From Cryptomeria japonica (Eukaryota > Streptophyta > Pinopsida > Cupressales > Cupressaceae): a stretch of DNA of 64,000 bases. Both the position numbers and the translations under genes were made by a program. The DNA lies in the NCBI RefSeq assembly GCF_030272615.1, contig NC_081405.1:156569454-156633453 (forward strand), in the 5' to 3' direction. The notes under the pieces are model-generated. The model did not search any database, was not told the DNA's origin, and saw nothing but the letters and a program-made list of their open reading frames with translations. Shown here one piece after another: positions 56,180 to 64,000 of this stretch (positions within the stretch are counted from its first letter, which is position 1; every line of letters begins with the position of its first letter).

Positions 56180-57550
56180 ATGGAAGAATATCGGTATCAG
56201 AAGCAGATTGATGAAGCAAATGAATTATTGTTCAGCTGAAAGAGAGACCGAGAAAATCTCTTGCAAAAGGAAAGGAAATAGCTCAACAACTAAATGAGAG
56301 TCAAGACATCATAGATCAACTCTATGGACAAAGTGGATCTGAAGAAGTAGTCTCAAAACTCATGGAAAAGAAGAAGCTGACTGAATAAATCACACATCTC
56401 AAAAGGGAACATGAAAGTCAGGCCCTGAGGATGACTGAGATATTGGAAGCCAACATAAGTGCTGATGAAAGAAAAAGAGAGGCAAAAGAAGCTTTGTCAA
56501 AAGATGAAAGAGCCAAAAGGCTTGTTGAAGATGCCCTAAGAGAAAATGATGCAATCATGATTGAAAAAGATGAAGAAATCTGTATTTTCACTCAAGAGAA
56601 TGAATACATACATAAACATCTGCATGAAAACACAAAGGAAAAGGAAAAGATGATGAAAGAGATTGAACAACTCAAGAGTGAGTTGAAAGCTGAAAATGAG
56701 AGAAATGAGAAGTTAAGAAAATTCAATGAAAGCTCTGAGAAGATAGATAAATAGTTGAAGGCTCAGAGAAGAAAAAATGAAACAACAAGTCTTGGTTACT
56801 CCAGTACATGTCCTATGGAAATTGGAGAATCATCTAAATCCAAAAGGATAAAAGATGATAGAAAGAATAATTCAGAAATGAAAGGTATGAAGTTTCCCAA
56901 ATCTTCTTGTAATCATTGTGGTAAACCGGGTCATAAGTATGATGTCTGTAGAAACAAACTGGTTAGTCAAAAGAAGATTTTCACCTTTGACGGTTATTGC
57001 CATAATTGTCATAAGTATGGTCACACTAGTTATGAGTGTAGATCTCAATCTAGCAGTATGTCAAATAGAAGAAAATTCAATGGAAACTACTTTACATGCA
57101 ATAAGTTTGGACATAAATCTGAAGAATGTAGGCTCAAGTCAAATGTGTCAAGATCACCATTCAAACTGGTTAGTTCTAATAAAAGGAATAACCAGTTCAA
57201 TGTCACCTGTTCCACTTGTGGTAATTTTGGTCATGTTGCAGCAAATTGCAGAGTGAGATTGGGGTAGAGAAATAACATAGGACCATGGAGGACAACTAGT
57301 ATGGCATGTTTCAATTTCCATAAGATCGGTCACTTAGCCAGAGAGTGCAAGAACCGATCCTATAACCGGTCTAAAGACAAGAACCAGTTTAGTAGGAAGA
57401 AAGAGCAAGATGGCCTGAAAGGAAAGAAGACAAGTGAAGAAGTGGGAAATGAAATGAAAAAAACATGGATCAAGAAGGAAGGAAGAAAATAAATAGAAGG
57501 TCATTCGGAAACCAAGTCATCATCCATCGATGATGACAATTCCTCTTCTA
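56180..57550 (+). pseudogene. E6 gag-like ORF1: coiled coil plus five zinc knuckles
   Basis: Starts near ATG 56180, has early stops, then one frame from 56431 to 57492 with TAG at 56752 and 57265. The N-terminal 110 codons are a Glu/Lys coiled coil. Knuckles begin at 56908 (C-N-H-C-G-K-P-G-H), 56998 (C-H-N-C-H-K-Y-G-H), about 57094 (first Cys is Tyr), 57208 (C-S-T-C-G-N-F-G-H) and 57307 (C-F-N-F-H, second Cys lost). The tail is Lys-rich and ends acidic (…D-D-D-N-S-S-S-N). Homologous in layout to E2 and E4. Confidence 0.78.
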
Positions 57551-57590
57551 ACTAGGCATATCGATGCTTAGGGGGAGCACATATGATAAG

Positions 57591-57845
57591 ATTATTTTTG
57601 TATCCTCTTTACCAATATAAGGTTATGTCTTTCTGCATAGTTGAGATGCATAAAAGTTAGCCTAAAGTTCTTGTTTAAGAAATTGTAGTACCTCTCCTCA
57701 TTTGAACTCATTAAACTTATGTTGTGTTATTAAACGTCCACTGGTTATAATTAATGCACTTAATCTTCTTTTTTTTTTAATATTTCACCCTTTAGTTGCC
57801 TAGTTGTGTTGTTTTCCTTTAGGGTTCCTGGCAGGGCATTACATT
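57591..57845 (+). other. Probable short LTR of E5 (limits unresolved)
   Basis: About 255 bp of AT-rich DNA ending 'gggcattaca' directly before a Met primer site. No second copy is in the window to fix its start. No gene. Confidence 0.4.
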
Positions 57846-57858
57846 TGGTATCAGAGCC
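57846..57858 (+). other. Primer-binding site of E5 (initiator Met tRNA)
   Basis: TGGTATCAGAGCC, perfect match to the usual plant site. Confidence 0.9.
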
Positions 57859-57997
57859 CAAGTTTCAACACTGGGTACTTTGGGTTTGTTGTGAACCTAT
57901 TCAACTTGATGTTTTTACTTAGGTCTTAATGTTTGTATTTCTCTTGTCTTTTCCTTGCCATAGATCTGAACCATTTTCTCTTTTGTGGTGCTAGGTC

Positions 57998-59393
57998 ATG
58001 GCTAGAAAAGCTAGGGGAGGTGGCCGTATGGGTGGTCACAAAGGAGGCAGAGGTGGAGGACAGGGCCATAGTTCAAACCATCATAGTCCTTCACCACCAC
58101 CCACTCATGTGAGTGTTGAGCTAGAGCAGTCAGTTCATCAGGATTCTCAGCATACAGGAGAGTAGGTTTCTGAAAGGGAAGAGCTAAGATAGATGTTTAA
58201 GGAGGTTTTGGCTAGGTTAGGCCATAGGTCTGAGTTTGAGCAGCCTATTCATGCTCAGGTTGAGGAGTCACATCAACAGGTTCCAGAGGAGAGAGAGAGA
58301 GAGGGAGAGATCACCCAAGAGGAGGGAGGTTCCAGCTAACCGAGATCCACCTTCTTTGGGTCACATAAAGGACTTGATGAGGTCCAACCCTCCTTACTTT
58401 GATGGTATGGGTATCGGTCTTGAGGTAGAGACTTGGCTCATCTGTTTAGATCGGTGTTTCGCTATGTTTCCATACAATAGAAACACTAAGGCAAGATGTG
58501 CTATTATGCATCTCAAAAGTTTTTCTTTGATCTGGAGGAGACTAGAGGAGGAGAAGATCAGTGTGTGCATTAACACCGTAACATGCAAGCTATTTCTGGA
58601 GAGATTTAGGGCACAATTTCTCTCACCCTAGTGGAGGTAGACTTGGGCAGATGAGTTCTATGCCTTGCGCTAGTATGGTATGATAGTAGACTAGTATGAG
58701 CATAGGTTCTATGAGCTCAAACATTATGCCAAGATTGGTAATGATGAGGCTATGCTTGTTTAGCACTTCTTGAGAGGTTTGAATGACTACATCAGTGGAG
58801 GAGTGAGGGTGTTTGAGCCACCTTCAGTTGAAATAGCCGTGGCGAAAGCTAGATTGGTTGAGTTGAACCTTAGCCATGCACTTGGTGGTTAGTCAGGTGT
58901 ACAGATAGTGATTGCACCTTCCAGTGGGAATAGAGCTCGGGGAAATCAGTCCTAGTCAGCTACACCATTTAGGACTCCTTAGGCACCCACTAAGGGTGGA
59001 TAGCAACAGCAGCAACCGTCAAAACCAAAATAGTTCTAGGACTAGCAAGGTGGCAACTCTCAGTATAGGAAGAACAGGAACTGGCAGAGGGGCAAACAGG
59101 CCCCTACAGGGTAGTCCTCATAGAGTTCATCTCATGCCCCAAGCTAGGGAAGTTTCCAGCAGTCTAGTGGGCCAACAGATAATAGAGGACCGGGTAGAGG
59201 AGCTTGCTTCTCTTGTGGGCAGTTTAGTCACAGAGCCACGTAGTGCCCTCAATGTTTACACAATACAGGTAGTCAAAGGCCAGCAGCATCAGAGCCTATA
59301 GTGGGAGATGTAGGGAGATCTCATAGAGTGTTTGCAGCTGTGGATGACTGCCAAGCTGATCATCAGGGTATAGTTATTGAGATAGTAGGTATG
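57998..59393 (+). pseudogene. E5 gypsy-type gag, decayed
   Basis: ATG 57998 opens a Gly/Arg-rich N terminus (M-A-R-K-A-R-G-G-G). A Retrotrans_gag domain follows at about 58370-58850 (P-P-Y-F-D-G…W-L…R-C-A-I-M-H-L-K…F-L-R-G-L-N), then a Gln/Asn/Ser-rich linker and a CCHC knuckle near 59204 (C-F-S-C-G-Q-F-S-H-R). The start of a protease region (A-A-V-D-D…) is cut at 59393 by E4. At least ten in-frame stops are mostly TAG at likely CAG codons. Typical of chromovirus-like Ty3/gypsy elements with a Met primer. Confidence 0.8.
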
Positions 59394-60183
59394 TGTTGGA
59401 AAATGCACACTCCAATGAGAAATTGTAGGTGATTGAAGGTATTGTCATTGATGGCAACCTTAAAATCATGTGATACGGGCAGTCAAGCACAGGCACCGGC
59501 ACCGACAAACTCTACATCGGGATATAGATCACTGACACCAAAAAAGAAGATTACCAGCACCATGGCCAACAAGAATTTTGTATAAATGTATTTTCTAATT
59601 AATTGTAAAATCTTTTGTAAGCCGGCTTGGTGGGTTGTAATATGGCTCATATATGTATGAGATCATTGTAGATCATTTATAGAGTGAAGTATGAAAAAGA
59701 ATATACTAGACCTAATGTGCGAATTATTAGGATAAGGGTTTATGTATATTGTAGAGCTTAAACCGGTACTGAATCTAGCATAGAGGATGCTGATCTGAAG
59801 CAGTACAAGACATTGGATTTGTATAATCCAATTTTGTAAGTCAGTGTGACTTCTCTTGTAACTGAGCAGTGAGCTTTAGGCACCTTGCCTTCCTACATGT
59901 GCAGGCCCCTATGGTAAGCAATAATATTCTCTTATTGGCTAGTAAGTGAATATTGTGGGTCACAAATCCCACCGATGTTTTTCCCACACTAGGTTTCCTC
60001 ATTAAAAATATTGTGTTATGGTGTTCTTTTCATGTTGTGGTTGTTGTTCTTATTTGCTGCATTATTTTTGGTTTATCGGTACACGGTTTTGATATGCTTT
60101 TCATGTTTCAAGTCAAGAAAATTATTATATCGGTCAGATATTGATTCACCCCCCACCTCTCAGTATCTTTGGGAATACTAACA
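59394..60183 (+). repeat. E4 5' LTR
   Basis: TGTTGGAAAATGCACACTCC… to 'gggaatactaaca'. Aligns with the minus-strand LTR 37639-38435. Contains 'gattcaccccccacctctcagta' at 60142. Confidence 0.88.
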
Positions 60184-60185
60184 AT

Positions 60186-60198
60186 TGGTATCAGAGCC
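60186..60198 (+). other. Primer-binding site of E4 (initiator Met tRNA)
   Basis: TGGTATCAGAGCC two bases after the LTR end. Confidence 0.92.
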
Positions 60199-60254
60199 TG
60201 GTCCTCTATTTTCAAAAGCCTAATAGCTTGAGGAAGATCTTGACACCAGTAGAG

Positions 60255-61367
60255 ATGGAAAACTTAATAAAGCAATTGGAAACAACTATTTCAGACTATG
60301 ATGCAGAAAAGGTGAAGAATATCAAACTTGAAGATGCTCTGAAGGCTGCTCAGGATATTGTTCGAGGACTTCAATAAAATTTCACTATAGCAAGGAATAA
60401 AAGAAGGGAACTTTGTGAAAAGATGCAGAAAGATGAAGATGAAAAGGAAACTCTTAATGATCTGGTAAACAAGTTGAGACAAGATAGTAGTACAATGAAG
60501 AATGAGATGCAAGATATGACTATGAGATTTTGTAAAGAAATTGAAGATAGAAAGAAGAATGAAGATGATTTGGTTAGAAAACTAAATGATGCTGGAAATG
60601 AAACCACAAGACTCCATCATGAAAATGATATGTTGAAGACAGATTTGATGCATACACAAAATGACACAAATGAACTTATGAGACAGAAAGGAATCTTGGA
60701 AAGTGAACTGGCTGCTGCATATCAACATAAGGAGAAATTCAAGAAAAGTTTAGAAGAACTTGTTGACATGCTAAAGAATTAGAAACCTAATGGTGATACA
60801 AATGGCCTTGGCTTTGAAGTTGGTGAAAGCTCCGGTATTGCAAACAAATATGATTATAGAAAATCAGTAAGACAACCTAATGCTTACAAATTTAATGGGA
60901 AATGCTTTAACTATAACAAGTATGGTCATAGAGAAAATCAGTATAGATCTAGAAATTATCAGAACACTAATACAACCATCGGTCAATGTTCTAAATGCAA
61001 CAAAATTAATCATAATTCAAAAAATTGCAGAATGAATGTAAGATGTTATGTTTGTGGAAGATTTGGACACTTATCTAATCAATGAAAAACACATACTGAC
61101 ATAGGATATGGGAAAGTTATTTAGAAAAACAATGTGACTTCTTATGCTTGTAACAAAATTGGACATATTGCAAAATTTTGTAGAAGCAAGACTTCACCGG
61201 CAAATAACAAAGGTCCTAGTTTGAAAGGTAAAGAAAAAGTTGAAGAGGTAAAGAAAGAATTATCAAAACAATGGATCAAGAAGTCAGATCCGAATGTTGA
61301 TGGGAATACTCCTCCACTGGCAGAACAAAGTAACACTCCATCAGTAGGAGACTCTTCATCTCACTGA
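60255..61367 (+). pseudogene. E4 gag-like ORF1: coiled coil plus four zinc knuckles
   Basis: A single frame from ATG 60255, with stops at 60375 (TAA), 60780 (TAG), about 61083 (TGA) and about 61122 (TAG). Codons 1-175 form a long Asp/Glu/Lys coiled coil. Knuckles start at 60903 (C-F-N-Y-N-K-Y-G-H, degenerate), 60987 (C-S-K-C-N-K-I-N-H), 61044 (C-Y-V-C-G-R-F-G-H) and 61140 (S-Y-A-C-N-K-I-G-H, first Cys lost). A Lys-rich tail (K-G-K-E-K-V-E-E-V-K) precedes TGA 61365. No capsid-type domain recognised. Confidence 0.78.
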
Positions 61368-61671
61368 AGGAAAATCCTTTGGGGGTTTAGCACCAAACTG
61401 AAAAACATGCTAATATACCCTCAGTTGATGGTGAGAAGTTGAAATTACTTCTTTACCAGTAGATGAGTTAAGTTGTGACTTAACTAACAAGCATTAAATG
61501 TGGTAGTTGGAGAAAATAAAATTATAAAGTAAGTGTTTCGGCTCTTTTTCATTCATCGAACATTCAAATCTTCAAGAGCACAAAAATTCCCGAGCGAAGG
61601 CATCCTTAGCAAAGAAGTGAAGCCGTTCATCCAAGCACTCTTCCTAAAGGAAGATTGAGGTATTTATAACT

Positions 61672-64000
61672 ATGGCTTCCTCATTCATTCCTGAATTTAT
61701 TGCAAACCCTACTGTGATTGAAGTAATCAAGCGCCCTAGACCCGTATTCAAGCTTGTTCCTAAAATAGCAAAGAAAGATGATACCCTAGGTGCATTTTCT
61801 CAAATTCCTAAGGGAGTAGTATATGCTGAAGACCCTAGGATATGCATACATTGTCATATAGAGGAATTAGGAGATGATGAAATCAAGAACATGTATCAAA
61901 CTGTGATTTGTGATGAATCTAGAAATATCAAACCGGATAATAAGATAGTGGAAATCCTAGGTTTTACTGAAATCCTTAGTGTCCCCGAGTTTCCCAAGGA
62001 TATTATAAGGATTGTGCTAAGAAGAGTTCATGGGGAATTATTTTGGTTGGATTCAATCCATAAGATAACCAAAGAAGTAGTAAAGGCAGTAACAGGGTTA
62101 CCTTCCACCGGTAGCAGGCCTGACAGAACTAAAAAGGTCTCTAATGACATAGTAATGGCTCTAAACAGTGCAACATTTGACAAAAGGTCTCTAAGGGTAA
62201 ATGATGTGAAGGATATCAATGTCAAATTTGTCAGTATGATTTTAGGATACAAGGTTACACATGCAAATAGGTTAAACTTAGTATCAAGCATGTGTATCAA
62301 AAGTGCATATGACATGGTAAATGATAATGCTAGAATAAATGTGTGTGAATGGCTCAAAGATGAATTAATAGGCAATCTGAAGAAGATAAAGGGAGATAAG
62401 AAAGGAACCTTTAGATTTGGAAATTTACTTGTATGTTTAATGTTGTACATTACTAAACAAGTACCCGGTATTGGAAGGAGAGATTTTGGTTTTGACATAC
62501 CAGTAGGAAAGCAACTTCTGGATACACTAAACAACATGGGAGATAACAGGGAGAAAAACATAAATGAACATTTTCAGGCACTAAAAGCTCAAATGGAAAA
62601 TAGAACAAGACTGTCATAGGCAATTGTGGATAAATATCAAAAGGAAATATGTTTTGTAATTAAGAAAGATGAAATTTGGATGGAGGAATTTGTCCCTAGG
62701 ACTATCTGGGTAACTGAAATGGGCTATGAAATAGATGATAACATCATAGAAACTTATGCAAAAGCCCTCCTTGAAGCACCAAAGGAACCCACTAAGAAAG
62801 TCTTTGGAAATGCAAAAATAATTGAAAGTGGAATTCAGTCAAGGAAAAGGGTTAAGAAAGTTGAACAAACTGTGAAGAAGGGAACCTGACAGCCAAAGGC
62901 AATTAAGGAAGATGTTTTGAAACAAACTGGTATCAAGGAAAGTGAGCTAGAAGGACTTCAGTCCTTAGCTCATCTTTCACCGGTTGGAACTTCTTCTGAG
63001 AGTGATATACCAACAGTATTCAAAAGGGTTGAAAGGAAAAGAAAACCCTCACCGGTACCCTCACCCACACCTAGGAGAACCAGACAAAAGCAACAGGCAG
63101 TGAGGCCTCCAACAAGGAAGTTAACACCTAAGAAGAAAAAGGTAAAACAAGACATTGCTCCACTGGATAAACTCCTTAATGAAATAACAGAGGATGCAAA
63201 GTTGAAGAGCATTAGCAAACTATACAATACACTTTCCGCTGATGACAAAGAGAGCATAGAAAATAGTGTAATTTTACACTTGGATATTTACAAGAAATTT
63301 TTTATGGAAATTGTTGATGAAATACCCACTGATCTTTACAAAAGACTTGAAGCTAGAAGGGTAGCCATTGTTGAGCTGGACAAGAAGATAAAAATTGAAA
63401 AACTACATGTAGTACATCCAATAAACTCACCTGATGAAATAGACAAATTAATCAGTGAGGCCAATCAGACAGTATTTTTAACCACTCACCGACATGTAGC
63501 ACTTATGGTAGGCAAAGTGAATGAGATAACAGATGAAACTGCAAACCAATGGGACATATTCTTTGTTGAAAAGGAGAAACAAGAAGAGCTACTAAGACCT
63601 AAGACCATCAGGGTATACCAAAAGGACAAAGATAAGGGGAAAGGTAAGGTAGGTGGACCTCCAAGCCTTAAAATAACTGATAACTTACCCCCACATCCTG
63701 ATACTCAACTAGTAGAAACCACTGATAATCAACTGGCTATAAAGAGTATGGAGACTCCTCAAGAGGATACAAATCCTGAGCCCAAAATTTTGTACACTAT
63801 GAATATAGATACATAAGAGGTAAATGTTGTGGTTGATAGAGAGACCACTGAGGATAAGAAGAAAGATGTGGCTACTGAGACACTGACTGTAGATGTTGAG
63901 ATTGGAGTTAGTGATACTATAAATATAAGCACATAAAAATCTACTCAGATAGAGGAACCGATAAAGGAAACCACTAAGAAAACATCTAAAGCACTTGTAA
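61672..64000 (+). pseudogene. E4 ORF2, unknown conserved protein (best copy)
   Basis: One frame throughout, with stops only at 62617 (TAG), 62887 (TGA), 63814 (TAA) and about 63934 (TAA); it continues past the window. N-terminal globular part (1-315) with R-P-R-P, A-F-S-Q-I-P-K-G, an I-T-K-E-V-V-K-A-V-T-G-L-P-S-T-G motif at about residues 132-147, C-E-W-L-K-D-E-L and F-R-F-G-N-L-L-V. Then an acidic/basic linker with a nuclear-signal-like P-K-K-K-K near 63128, and a helical part with R-H-V-A-L-M-V-G near 63490. The I-T-x-E-x-V…G-L-P-x-x-G pattern resembles the signature of the plant mobile domain; weak, to be tested. No polymerase, protease or integrase motif seen. Confidence 0.75.

Larger units (their letters stand above)
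54908..57590 (+). mobile_element. E6: LTR retroelement, 5' part
   Basis: 5' LTR 54908-56121 (TGTTGGCATT… to …GACTAACA), a decayed Met primer site just after, then a zinc-knuckle ORF1. The interior is cut near 57590-57846 by E5. The 3' half lies beyond the window. Confidence 0.72.
59394..64000 (+). mobile_element. E4: LTR retroelement with ORF1 and ORF2, runs off the window
   Basis: 5' LTR 59394-60183, Met primer site 60186, zinc-knuckle ORF1 60255-61367, ORF2 from 61672 to beyond the end. Target copy GTATG precedes it (59389-59393). It is the best preserved member of the ORF2-bearing family here, with each ORF kept in a single frame and broken only by point stops. Inserted in the gag-protease region of E5. 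Confidence 0.85.

Overview
The window looks like intergenic chromatin of a large, repeat-rich plant genome. The suggested source is a seed plant, possibly a gymnosperm; this rests on AT-rich decayed sequence, nested LTR retrotransposons, plant-type gag proteins and long satellites, and it is an inference. I see no recognisable single-copy host gene, rRNA, tRNA or CRISPR. Almost every coding stretch belongs to a mobile element. Many of the in-frame stops are TGA, TAG or TAA where CGA, CAG or CAA is the likely ancestor, as expected from C-to-T decay of methylated DNA.

Layout. 1-1279: two tail-to-head LTR pieces on the minus strand. 2611-28005: an old outer Ty3/gypsy element (called E3 here, Tat-like gag and protease-like region) broken by three insertions. 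These are E1 (3616-11433, a gypsy-type element with a 983-codon open gag-protease frame but no polymerase, TSD AAGAG), E2 (11757-19182, LTRs around a zinc-knuckle gag and a second ORF of unknown function, no polymerase), and transposon A (23535-27697, a DNA transposon inside the 3' LTR, exact 4-bp TSD TCAT).

28638-52855 reads as one giant DNA transposon (called X), a relative of A. It shares the terminal inverted repeats and has subterminal GC palindromes, a DDE/D-type transposase gene (43776-45404), a convergent spliced second gene (52597-50641), and two large internal satellites: a 20-bp palindromic repeat of 7.7 kb and about 12 copies of a 359-bp unit. A truncated minus-strand retroelement of the E2 type (37639-43775, itself carrying a solo LTR) is nested in X. 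Removing X with one 4-bp target copy reconnects an open reading frame on the minus strand across 52856 and 28637, which is strong internal support for X being a single insertion.

52856-64000: the broken target frame, a minus-strand LTR, then nested plus-strand elements E6 (54908 on; five zinc knuckles), E5 (gypsy-type gag from 57998) and E4 (59394 to beyond the window; gag plus the same unknown ORF2).

The two most interesting systems are (1) the two-gene, satellite-bearing DNA transposon family (A and X) and (2) an LTR retroelement family (E2, E4 and the 37639-43775 copy) whose internal region holds a coiled-coil/multi-zinc-knuckle gag followed by a large conserved ORF2 instead of polymerase.
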